From an uncultured Chloroflexota bacterium (GTDB lineage: Bacteria; Chloroflexota; Dehalococcoidia; SAR202; UBA11138): a DNA stretch of 5,361 nucleotides. The notes under the pieces are model-generated. The model made no database searches. It saw only the letters and a program-made list of their open reading frames with translations, and had not been told where the DNA came from. Of the stretch, positions 1 through 5,361 are shown piece by piece. Position 1 is the first letter of the stretch. The number at the start of each line of letters is the position of its first letter. Made by a program: the position numbers and the translations under genes. Location: assembly GCA_913046025.1 (NCBI GenBank), contig CAJWRP010000205.1, positions 1 to 5,361 on the forward strand, read 5' to 3'.

Positions 1-1
1 C

Positions 2-205
2 ACACCTGAGATGCTAATAGACGGCTGCCTGGAGCTCCTGGGCTACGTTGAGCTTAAGGAAGAAACGATGTCGGACTTGGTTGAGAGCGTAGGCCGAGCC
101 GGGGAGATTCGTACGGATAACCCCGAGGACCGCATGTTCGCCGAGCAGCTCATGCTGCGAACGCTAAAGATGATCGGCGCCACCCGCGAATATCAGTTTG
201 GATGA
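2..205 (+). CDS. C-terminal end of a DUF1800-like protein (5' end outside window)
   Basis: The reading frame is open from the first bases of the window (T-P-E-M-L-I-D-G...) and stops with TGA at 203-205, so this is the tail of a longer gene. The Met codon at 11 is probably internal. The 67 visible residues are soluble and mostly helical in character. The pattern is PEMLIDGCLELLG, then a charged linker, then a final L-K-M-I-G-A-T-R-E-Y-Q-F-G. From family knowledge, DUF1800 proteins commonly end this way: a 'hvD.CL.LLG' helix followed by a last helix ending in 'hhhATxEYQ'. The assignment rests on this remembered pattern, not on a search. DUF1800 proteins have no established biochemical role; they are often encoded beside DUF1501 proteins. 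The next gene lies about 100 bp downstream on the same strand, beyond an AT-rich inverted repeat that might end this transcript. Confidence 0.6.
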   Translation, partial: TPEMLIDGCLELLGYVELKEETMSDLVESVGRAGEIRTDNPEDRMFAEQLMLRTLKMIGATREYQFG

Positions 206-208
206 GAG

Positions 209-293
209 TAATGAGTAGTTAGTATTTAGTTTTTAGTTTTTTAAAATCAAGTTCAAAACTAAATACTAAAAACTACTAACTAACGACTAACAG
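209..293. repeat. AT-rich imperfect inverted repeat built of 7-bp units
   Basis: Between the DUF1800-like tail and the NHL gene both arms of an inverted repeat show a 7-bp period. The left arm reads TAATGAG, TAGTTAG, TATTTAG, TTTTTAG (209-236) and then a T-run. The right arm reads CTAAATA, CTAAAAA, CTACTAA, CTAACGA, CTAACAG (259-293). The best-paired core is 221-240 against 255-274, with 18 of 20 positions complementary around a 14-nt loop. The two mismatches arise because the TATTTAG and TTTTTAG units occur in swapped order. Composition is far more AT-rich than the flanking genes. It could act as a terminator-like or processing hairpin, or as a structure near the NHL start codon 15 nt downstream, or it could be a dispersed repeat. 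The function is not known. Confidence 0.75.
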
Positions 294-308
294 CAAAGCG
301 AAACTTCT

Positions 309-1301
309 ATGCTACAAACAATTGGAAATCCAGCCTCTGTTAAGGGGCTATATCAGTACCAAGATGTGATCGGACTACTGTCGGCAAGCGGACCTGGATT
401 CAGCGGGCCGGTGTCTGTCGAATTTGGTCCGGACGGTAACCTATACGTCGGCAGTCGTGGCAACCCTAACCAGCAAGAGGCCGTGCGCATCACCAAGTGC
501 AGCAAAGACGGCGAGTACCTGAACCAGATGCCTGGTTGGGGCAAAGAAGAAGGCCAGTTCATCTGGATCACGGACATCGCCTTTAATGGTAAAGGCAAGC
601 TTTTTGTCGCCGAAGAGCACACTCAGCGAATCAACGTCTACGATCCGACCGACTTCTCTTTCCTGTACTCCTTTGGACAGCAGGGCAGCGGCGAGGGACA
701 ATGGGACAGACCATCGGGCATTGCGTTCGACTCCAAGGACACACTGTTCGTGGTGGACTCAATCAACAACCGAATTCAGCAGTACGACACCAGTGGCAAG
801 TTCCTGAGCCAGTGGGGTGAGCTTGGCAATGGCGAAGGCCAGTTCAACATGCCTTGGGACATCTTCATAGATGATGACGACAATGTCTTCATATCCGATT
901 GGCGTAATGACCGAGTCCAGAAGCTGACCACCGATGGACAAGTACTGATGACATTTGGAGAGACAGGTAACGGCGAAGGGCAATTCAATCGACCCACCGG
1001 AGTAGCCACTGACGCTTCAGGCGATATATACGTTTGCGACTGGATGAACGACCGCGTGCAAGTCTTCGATGTAGGGGGCAATTACAAAGACACGCTAATA
1101 GGCCACAGCGGTCTCTCGAAGTGGGCGCGAAGCTACCTCGAAGCTAATCCAGAGATTGAGGAGAAGCTGGAGCTAGCGGAGCAGAATATTGAGCCCAAGC
1201 GGCGTTTCTACAGGCCTGTCTCAGTCAAAGTAGACACCGATGACAAGGTCTACGTTGCCGATTGCTATCGCCACCGAGTCCAGATTTACCAGAAGGTCTA
1301 A
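309..1301 (+). CDS. NHL-repeat six-bladed beta-propeller protein
   Basis: This 330-residue protein consists almost entirely of NHL repeats. Blades lie near residues 33-75, 82-123, 130-170, 177-217, 224-262 and 298-328. They show the recurring pattern GEGQF-x-x-P-x-G/D-I/V, then D-x-x-D/G-x-hydrophobic-Y/F-V-x-D, then N-D/N-R-V/I-Q. Examples are GNGEGQFN at 173-180 and 221-227, and NDRVQ at 200-204 and 247-251. Between blades five and six, residues 263-297 form a charged, probably helical insert. No signal peptide or membrane segment is visible, so it is probably cytoplasmic unless exported another way. NHL propellers usually bind proteins, RNA or small ligands; some relatives are peptidyl-amidating lyases or 6-bladed lactonases. 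No catalytic assignment is possible here. The ATG at 309 is the only start giving a complete first blade, but no clear Shine-Dalgarno precedes it. A strong terminator follows 27 nt after the stop. Confidence 0.92.
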   Translation: MLQTIGNPASVKGLYQYQDVIGLLSASGPGFSGPVSVEFGPDGNLYVGSRGNPNQQEAVRITKCSKDGEYLNQMPGWGKEEGQFIWITDIAFNGKGKLFVAEEHTQRINVYDPTDFSFLYSFGQQGSGEGQWDRPSGIAFDSKDTLFVVDSINNRIQQYDTSGKFLSQWGELGNGEGQFNMPWDIFIDDDDNVFISDWRNDRVQKLTTDGQVLMTFGETGNGEGQFNRPTGVATDASGDIYVCDWMNDRVQVFDVGGNYKDTLIGHSGLSKWARSYLEANPEIEEKLELAEQNIEPKRRFYRPVSVKVDTDDKVYVADCYRHRVQIYQKV

Positions 1302-1327
1302 CTCAGAACAACCCCTCAAGTAATACG

Positions 1328-1360
1328 AAAACAGGGCGCATTTACATGCGCCCTGTTTTT
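1328..1360. terminator. Bidirectional intrinsic terminator between convergent genes
   Basis: A perfect 13-bp stem (AAAACAGGGCGCA at 1328-1340 pairing with 1347-1359) encloses a 6-nt loop. The GC-rich core is flanked by an A-run on the left and a T-run on the right, so it can terminate transcription from either strand. It sits 27 nt after the stop of the plus-strand NHL gene and 29 nt after the stop of the minus-strand FAH-family gene. This near-symmetric placement fits a terminator shared by both. Confidence 0.95.
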
Positions 1361-1388
1361 ATTTGACCTGTTCGTAGTCAGTGCAAGA

Positions 1389-2399
1389 TTAATTCTTGAG
1401 CTCGTATCTGTAGTCGCGGCCCGAACCCATTTCCGGCATGTCCCGTTGCTCTTTGGCCATGTACCTGTAGCCATCGGTGGATATGACCGGTTCATCCACG
1501 GTACCTCGCAGTTCCCCTATTCCCTCGACGGACAGCTCTACGTGATCTCCCGGTTGCAGGTAGCGCGCTTTGTCGAAGCCCTTGCGCACGGCTTCGCTGA
1601 TAGATCCACCGCCTACTGTACCGCTGCCAAAGACATCCCCTGGCACTATGCGGCTGTCCCGGGAGGCCCGCTCCACCATGTCACCCCAAGTGTGGTAAGA
1701 AACACCGCCGTTGCCGTCGATCATCCACTTGTCGCCATTCACCGTGACATTGCACTTGACCTGAAGCCGTCCGTCTTTCAGGTAGGGCGCCATCTCGTCG
1801 GTTGTGACCATCCACGGGCCAAGAGTCGTCGCAGAGTCCTTGCCCTTGGCAGGCCCGAGACGAGCATCCATCTCGTCGAATTGCAGATCGCGGCAGCTCC
1901 AGTCGTTGAAGATGCAGAACCCTGCTATGTAGTCCAGTCCATCAGCTGCCGAGACATTAGTGCCCTCGCGTCCGATGATGCAACCTATCTCCATCTCGTA
2001 GTCCAGTTGCCCGCATGCCGAGGGATAGGGGAAGTGGTCGCCCTGCCCCAGGATACGCAGAGTATTTGAGAAATAAAATATGGGCAGCCTATACCAAGCG
2101 TCGGCGGCCTCTCGAGTTCCCTGCCCCGTGGCATGCTCCTCGTACACGATGAAGTCGCGCACCGTTGGCGGCCGCAAAACCGGCGATCGCAGTCGCACAC
2201 GGCCCAGTGGTATTCCCTCATCCGCCGTTCCGTCCAGAGCTTCCCTGACGCGATCCAGAGGTGAGTCATCCAACTCAAGTAATGCCTGCACGTCCCGTAG
2301 GGGTTGGGAGTTCAGTAAGGTCGCCACGTCAATAACATTGTCGTTACGAAGAACACCGCATTTCGGCCCAGAGCCATCCTCATAAGTCAGAAGTTTCAT
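1389..2399 (-). CDS. Fumarylacetoacetate hydrolase (FAH) family protein
   Basis: This 336-residue enzyme belongs to the FAH superfamily, which uses Mg2+ or Ca2+ to hydrolyse, hydrate or decarboxylate beta-diketo or 2-oxo acids in the cytoplasm. The N-terminal MKLLTYEDG strand is typical of bacterial members. By comparison with remembered mouse FAH, the key residues can be placed. Metal ligands are D82 (in DFIVYEEH), E135 and E137 (in DYEMEIG) and D166 (in FNDWSCRD). The catalytic His is H89, and a lysine lies in the GKDSATTLGPW stretch (K187). A late glycine-rich GSGTVGGGSISE motif is at 258-269. The D82 to H89 spacing equals that in true FAH. At 336 residues it is shorter than animal FAH (about 420) but normal for bacterial homologues. 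No homogentisate dioxygenase or maleylacetoacetate isomerase is nearby, so the substrate is undetermined; an acylpyruvase or other diketone hydrolase is possible. The gene converges on the NHL gene and appears monocistronic. Confidence 0.93.
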   Translation of the reverse strand: MKLLTYEDGSGPKCGVLRNDNVIDVATLLNSQPLRDVQALLELDDSPLDRVREALDGTADEGIPLGRVRLRSPVLRPPTVRDFIVYEEHATGQGTREAADAWYRLPIFYFSNTLRILGQGDHFPYPSACGQLDYEMEIGCIIGREGTNVSAADGLDYIAGFCIFNDWSCRDLQFDEMDARLGPAKGKDSATTLGPWMVTTDEMAPYLKDGRLQVKCNVTVNGDKWMIDGNGGVSYHTWGDMVERASRDSRIVPGDVFGSGTVGGGSISEAVRKGFDKARYLQPGDHVELSVEGIGELRGTVDEPVISTDGYRYMAKEQRDMPEMGSGRDYRYELKN

Positions 2400-2403
2400 T
2401 CAG

Positions 2404-2410
2404 CCTCTCT
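2404..2410 (-). promoter_or_regulatory. Ribosome binding site for the FAH-family gene
   Basis: On the minus strand AGAGAGG lies 4 nt before the ATG whose first base is 2399. It is purine-rich, with a short but acceptable spacing. It supports the MKLLTYEDG start. Confidence 0.6.
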
Positions 2411-2460
2411 CTTCGATCACGCAGCTATTCACTGACGCGAGCATTGATTTAATTTTCGCT

Positions 2461-2490
2461 AGGTTACGTTCAGGAAGAATACCGTGTCAA
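2461..2490 (-). promoter_or_regulatory. Candidate sigma70-type promoter for the FAH-family gene
   Basis: Reading the minus strand, a perfect TTGACA (-35) occupies 2490 to 2485. An 18-nt spacer follows, then TAACCT at 2466 to 2461 as a weak -10 (3 of 6 matches). Transcription would start near 2454, giving a leader of roughly 55 nt. The -35 is convincing but the -10 is not, so this is tentative. Confidence 0.35.
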
Positions 2491-2813
2491 GAAAGTCGAA
2501 GTCCCCGTCCCTGAGCCATATCAAAACCATTTTAGGAAAACCGCTAGAAAACTTTGAATGTATGGCCGACAATGTGCCCGCTAACTAATTGCGGACCTTG
2601 ATTCAGCACGAAACAACCGTTAACCAGTTTAAAGAATGCTTCGTGAGGACACGTCATGACGGCCTCGGATCTGGCGGCGGGCTACCTGAGCCCCATCTCA
2701 TTTACGAACCTGTGCATCGCTGGCCAAAACATACGCCATGTTCCACTCGCCTCAAGCTCCCTGGTGGCCAAACGAGTTTAAGAGGTCGGTCAGCGGCGGC
2801 AAGCTGCTAGCCT
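2491..2813. other. Intergenic stretch without a recognised gene
   Basis: This stretch lies between the FAH promoter candidate and the stop of the PD40 protein gene. No homologous protein, RNA gene or T-run terminator for the PD40 gene was recognised on either strand. It holds one short plus-strand reading frame (ATG at 2656, TAA at 2779-2781, 41 codons) preceded by a GAGGA-like RBS. A longer plus-strand frame from a TTG at 2589 has a composition unlike a real protein. It may be regulatory or decayed sequence. Confidence 0.5.
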
Positions 2814-4097
2814 TTACCGCGGCGAACAGAAAGCCAAGAACCCATTAGCGATCGAGGTTACTGTCGGGTTCTTTTGCGCATCAACAACGTAGATTTGCGG
2901 CGCTACCTGCCGATTCAGCGAAACGGCTGTGCCGCCATGCCTCAAGTTACCAGCCAGCACCAGCGATCGGCTATCAGGCGACCAAGGGCTATGCGATATA
3001 GCGAACTGATCGAAGAAATCGTAGGCTATCGACTGGTCAGGCGTCGGCGTGAAATCAACCAGCGGCCATCGATCGCCAGTGACCATATCCAGCATCATGA
3101 AGCGCAGCACGCCTCTGTCTCTGGTCACAAGAAGGTAAGCCAGCTTTAGGCTGTCAGGAGACCAGAAGAACGCCTGAATGTTCCCTTCTACACTCATCGC
3201 CTTCCTAGTGCCGTCCGGCCCGTACAGAGTTATCCCCGGCGAAATCAGTCCTTCCCGCGCCCTGGACTTGGCAACGGCCAGGCTCGTGCCATCGGGAGAC
3301 CAGATGAATGCTGCGTGCTCCTCTACGTCATCGACGAAGGTCCAATCGGCCGCATCAAGATCAACGATATAGAGTTTGCTTGAGCTGGACTTGTTCTGCA
3401 GCAGCGCGATCTTCTTATTACTCAAAGGCCACCAGGCAGGGGTTCTGTAGCCGTCAGCTGCGACTACTTTCTCCACTATTTTCTGCCTATCAGCGGAATC
3501 AACCAGGACGTGAGCAGCACCGGAATGCACCATGAGGCTCTTGGAGTCCGATGACCAGGATGCGTACAGCGGCGAGTTCCTGACCACGACACTACCGGGC
3601 TGCTCATCGGTGAGGTCGTCCAGGAACAGCATCAGACCGATAGGCTCAGACGCCATGTACGACAGATGCCTGCTGTCCGGCGACCAGAGGGGGTAGTGAG
3701 GCATGCCGGGCAGAATTGGCCCCATGCCAGGTTCGTTGGTATATATCACGCGAGCTTCGCCGTCAGGCATTTTTGAAATGTACAGACCCAGGGCGCTTTC
3801 GCCGCCGTCGCCCGGCGCTGTGCCGGAGAATACGATGCTCTTGCCATCCGGCGACCACGCAGGCCACGTGTAGAAGCCGGTCTCGGGACTGACCACGCGT
3901 GAGGCCGACGAACCGTCCGGCGACAGCGTGTGTATCTGCCCCTGGAGGTCCGCGTACACGATCAGGTTGAGGGCCGTCCTGGTCGGAATGGCGTCCTGCT
4001 CGGAAAAAGCACCGCCGCTGCCTCCCACAATCACCGTGAGAACCAGGAGCACTCCCAGTATCCCTATAAAGGCATTGAACCTGCTAAATAGCTTCAC
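2814..4097 (-). CDS. Membrane-anchored PD40/TolB-like beta-propeller protein
   Basis: From the GTG at 4097 the product has 427 residues. A short basic N-terminus (MKLFSRFN) is followed by a hydrophobic segment at about 9-26, then a Gly/Ser-rich stretch. This is a signal anchor or uncleaved signal peptide that places the rest outside the membrane. The remainder is a PD40 (WD40-like) propeller. W-S-P-D-G/S motifs occur near residues 80, 137, 180 (as WSSDS), 266, 312 and 372. There is a degenerate copy near 221 (AWWPLSNKKIAL), and the protein ends in FCSPR. About seven blades can be counted. Propellers of this kind resemble the TolB C-terminal domain and usually mediate protein contacts; no catalytic domain is attached. 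A TTG at 4118, right after an in-frame TGA, would add seven residues (434 aa). GTG was preferred because GAG/AGGGA-like RBS elements precede it and it gives a classical signal sequence. The gene is divergent from the MBL gene. Confidence 0.85.
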   Translation of the reverse strand: MKLFSRFNAFIGILGVLLVLTVIVGGSGGAFSEQDAIPTRTALNLIVYADLQGQIHTLSPDGSSASRVVSPETGFYTWPAWSPDGKSIVFSGTAPGDGGESALGLYISKMPDGEARVIYTNEPGMGPILPGMPHYPLWSPDSRHLSYMASEPIGLMLFLDDLTDEQPGSVVVRNSPLYASWSSDSKSLMVHSGAAHVLVDSADRQKIVEKVVAADGYRTPAWWPLSNKKIALLQNKSSSSKLYIVDLDAADWTFVDDVEEHAAFIWSPDGTSLAVAKSRAREGLISPGITLYGPDGTRKAMSVEGNIQAFFWSPDSLKLAYLLVTRDRGVLRFMMLDMVTGDRWPLVDFTPTPDQSIAYDFFDQFAISHSPWSPDSRSLVLAGNLRHGGTAVSLNRQVAPQIYVVDAQKNPTVTSIANGFLAFCSPR

Positions 4098-4118
4098 GAC
4101 TTCTCGTTTCCCTAACAA

Positions 4119-4160
4119 TCAAGAACATCAAATTTTTTAATAATTTCAAAAACTTCAAAG
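4119..4160. promoter_or_regulatory. AT-rich tract upstream of the PD40 gene, possible promoter region
   Basis: This 42-bp stretch is markedly AT-rich against its surroundings and lies just upstream of the minus-strand PD40 gene. It contains TTCAAA twice, 9 bp apart (4145-4150 and 4154-4159), which read TTTGAA on the minus strand. No -35/-10 pair with good spacing could be fixed, so it is only a plausible location for that gene's promoter. Confidence 0.25.
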
Positions 4161-4190
4161 ACTAGGGTGCATGTTAGCAGTCACAAGTTG

Positions 4191-4237
4191 CGGATGTAGG
4201 GATTGGCCGCTTTTGAGGCGATAGAGGGTGACATCCG
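4191..4237. repeat. Inverted repeat in the divergent intergenic region
   Basis: CGGATGT at 4191-4197 is matched by its exact reverse complement ACATCCG at 4231-4237. Between them is a smaller imperfect hairpin, GCCGC at 4206-4210 against GAGGC at 4215-4219 with a TTTT loop. It lies about 20-65 bp upstream of the predicted -35 of the MBL gene, where a regulator could bind. Seven-bp arms this far apart can also arise by chance. Confidence 0.3.
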
Positions 4238-4255
4238 AAGCAATACATCGCGGGC

Positions 4256-4285
4256 TTATCAATCGCCGGGAATTTCGCATACAAT
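4256..4285 (+). promoter_or_regulatory. Candidate sigma70-type promoter for the MBL-fold gene
   Basis: TTATCA at 4256-4261 (4 of 6 matches to TTGACA) and TACAAT at 4280-4285 (5 of 6 matches to TATAAT) are separated by 18 nt. Transcription would begin near 4292, leaving a short leader of about 22 nt that contains the RBS. The promoter lies inside the longest possible upstream reading frame, which argues that the true start is at 4314. Confidence 0.5.
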
Positions 4286-4302
4286 GGCCCCAAGAAAAAA
4301 TC

Positions 4303-4308
4303 GGAGGA
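4303..4308 (+). promoter_or_regulatory. Strong Shine-Dalgarno deciding the MBL start
   Basis: GGAGGA lies 5 nt before the ATG at 4314. The frame could be extended to an ATG at 4203, but that extension has no RBS, carries the promoter boxes and adds 37 residues that precede the family's normal N-terminus. Confidence 0.85.
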
Positions 4309-4313
4309 TACTC

Positions 4314-5159
4314 ATGACAACAACTCCTGGGACAGAAATCATTGAGCTTGAGACCGGCATTTATGCGCGCCTTCATGAAGGGCTGACAAACTCGGGCATC
4401 ATCGTCGGCGACAACAGCGTCCTGGTCATTGACTCCCTTCGCGTCCCGTCCTTCGCTCGCGACCTCATCAAGGACATTCGCCACATCACGGACAAGCCCA
4501 TCCAGTACGTCATCGACACGCATTCGCACTGGGACCACACCTGGGGCAACGAGGAGTTTCCCGAGGCGACGATCATTGGCCACGAGAACTGTTACGACGA
4601 GATGGTGGACGTCGAGTGGAACCAGCAGTGGAAGGACAAGATCAAGGCCGCCAACGATCCCTGGTCACTGGAGGCCCAGGCGGTGAACATCACGCCTCCC
4701 AGCGTGACCTTCGAGACCAGCATGCGGCTGTTCTTCGGCGGCAGAGAAATCATCCTTAAGTACCTCGGTAAGGCCCACACCAGCGGAGACATCGTTATCC
4801 ATCTGCCTGCAGAGAAGCTGCTGTTCACGGGCGACGTTGCGCAGGATGGCGGCGTGCCGTACCTGGGCGATAGCTACCCCGAGGAGTGGCTGGAGACCGA
4901 TAACCGGCTGGCTGATATTCCCATCGAGCGTTTCATGTCCGGCCATGGTCCGGTTGGCGACTACGCAGCGCTAGGTGGAGCACGCGACTTCATTCATGCC
5001 CTGGTTGGCCAGATGAAGACCGCCATACAGGACGGCCAGGACGACACAACGGCCAGCGAGTCTGTCGTCAAGGCGCTGTCTCCCCAGTACGAAAACTGGC
5101 GCAGCTTCGACCGCCTAGGAGAGACGCTCCCTGCCGTCTACAAAAAGCTAAAAGGCTAA
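4314..5159 (+). CDS. MBL-fold (metallo-beta-lactamase superfamily) metallohydrolase
   Basis: From the ATG at 4314 the protein has 281 residues, a typical size for single-domain MBL-fold hydrolases. The full dinuclear-metal site is visible. The signature THSHWDHTWG at 69-78 provides H70, H72, D74 and H75. The other ligands are H155 (GKAHTSGD), D174 (FTGDV) and H211 (MSGHGPVGD). The THxHxDHxxG pattern is shared with glyoxalase II and many bacterial hydrolases, so the enzyme probably hydrolyses an ester, thioester or lactone. True beta-lactamase activity cannot be inferred. No signal peptide is evident, so a cytoplasmic location is likely. The start is set by a GGAGGA RBS and a promoter just upstream. 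The gene is divergent from the PD40 gene. Immediately after its TAA stop, in the same frame, sequence resembling a PD40 propeller begins. Substrate and pathway are unknown. Confidence 0.93.
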   Translation: MTTTPGTEIIELETGIYARLHEGLTNSGIIVGDNSVLVIDSLRVPSFARDLIKDIRHITDKPIQYVIDTHSHWDHTWGNEEFPEATIIGHENCYDEMVDVEWNQQWKDKIKAANDPWSLEAQAVNITPPSVTFETSMRLFFGGREIILKYLGKAHTSGDIVIHLPAEKLLFTGDVAQDGGVPYLGDSYPEEWLETDNRLADIPIERFMSGHGPVGDYAALGGARDFIHALVGQMKTAIQDGQDDTTASESVVKALSPQYENWRSFDRLGETLPAVYKKLKG

Positions 5160-5354
5160 GCCAAGACCAGCTTCTGCAACAATTCGGCGATAGACCAGTT
5201 CCCATCCTGGTCGCCCGACGGCGCAAAGATCGCGTTCCGCTCCAACCGCGACGGCAACACTGAAATATACGTGATGAACGCTGACGGCTCCGGCCAGACC
5301 AACCTCACCAACAATGCGTCGAATGAGTTCTTGCCAGCCTGGTCGCCCGAATAA
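5160..5354 (+). pseudogene. Start-less fragment of a PD40/TolB-like propeller gene
   Basis: Right after the MBL stop the same frame stays open for 64 codons and ends with TAA at 5352-5354. The translation is a clear PD40 repeat: [13 protein letters not shown], then [18 protein letters not shown], then [19 protein letters not shown]. The preceding [10 protein letters not shown] resembles the end of an earlier repeat (usually NLTNN...). There is no start codon before the first repeat; ATG 5274 and GTG 5271 fall inside it. The frame ends in the middle of the next SPDG motif. It therefore looks like a remnant of a longer TolB-like gene cut at both ends, not an intact gene. Dropping one A near 5350 would restore SPD but not an obvious repeat. 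The window ends seven bases later, so the downstream state is unknown. It is a different sequence from the PD40 gene at 2814-4097. Confidence 0.75.
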
Positions 5355-5361
5355 CTTCGCA

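Noticed and set aside
1446..2069. A 207-codon open frame on the plus strand opposite the FAH-family gene
   Set aside because: It is fully antisense to a gene with clear catalytic motifs, and its translation shows no domain; it is a shadow frame produced by the codon bias of the real gene.
2578..2594. Small hairpin CCGC/GCGG in the intergenic gap as a terminator
   Set aside because: The stem is only 4 bp with a 9-nt loop and no T-run follows on either strand.
2652..2661. Perfect 10-bp palindrome CGTCATGACG as an operator
   Set aside because: About five 10-bp palindromes are expected by chance in a sequence of this length, and it is not near a convincing promoter.
2589..2810. A 73-codon plus-strand frame starting with TTG in the FAH-PD40 gap
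   Set aside because: It has no RBS, and a Gly/Arg/Pro/Ser/His-rich composition without a hydrophobic core; it is most likely non-coding.
4203..4313. N-terminal extension of the MBL protein to the ATG at 4203
   Set aside because: The extension lacks an RBS, contains the predicted promoter, and precedes a strong GGAGGA-ATG start at the usual family N-terminus.
4155..4583. A 142-codon minus-strand frame overlapping the start of the MBL gene
   Set aside because: It runs antisense through the MBL metal-binding motif and the intergenic promoter, and shows no recognisable features.
5157..5354. Programmed stop-codon read-through joining the MBL enzyme to the PD40 fragment
   Set aside because: The stop is TAA without a known read-through context, and the fragment itself ends mid-repeat, so decay or recombination explains it better.

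Overview
The window reads as ordinary chromosomal DNA of a free-living bacterium with moderate GC content. It has Shine-Dalgarno sequences, a perfect intrinsic terminator and sigma70-like promoter boxes. The gene mix is a DUF1800-like tail, an NHL propeller, a FAH-family hydrolase, PD40/TolB-like propellers and a metallo-beta-lactamase-fold hydrolase. That combination recalls environmental Chloroflexota (SAR202/Dehalococcoidia-type metagenome genomes), but this is inference from gene style only; no taxonomic marker is present.

Layout from left to right: (1) the last 67 codons of a plus-strand gene that enters from outside the window, probably a DUF1800-family protein; (2) an AT-rich imperfect inverted repeat built from 7-bp units, directly before (3) a plus-strand six-bladed NHL-repeat protein; (4) a perfect 13-bp-stem terminator shared by two convergent genes; (5) a minus-strand fumarylacetoacetate-hydrolase-family enzyme with its catalytic residues intact, an RBS and a candidate promoter; (6) about 410 bp with no convincing gene; (7) a minus-strand membrane-anchored PD40/TolB-like beta-propeller protein; (8) a divergent intergenic region with an AT-rich tract, an inverted repeat and a good promoter/RBS pair; (9) a plus-strand MBL-fold metallohydrolase; (10) a start-less fragment of a second PD40 propeller gene, which begins in the same reading frame right after the MBL stop codon.

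The genes do not form an evident pathway. Apart from the first two plus-strand genes, neighbours are convergent, divergent or widely spaced, so most are probably separate transcription units. Two of the five coding units that can be assigned are beta-propellers and a third is a propeller fragment. The two enzymes (FAH-like and MBL-fold) look catalytically competent, but their substrates cannot be set from context. No RNA gene, insertion sequence, CRISPR array or clear novel system was seen. The observations most worth a second look are the 7-bp-periodic inverted repeat upstream of the NHL gene and the orphan PD40 fragment abutting the MBL gene.
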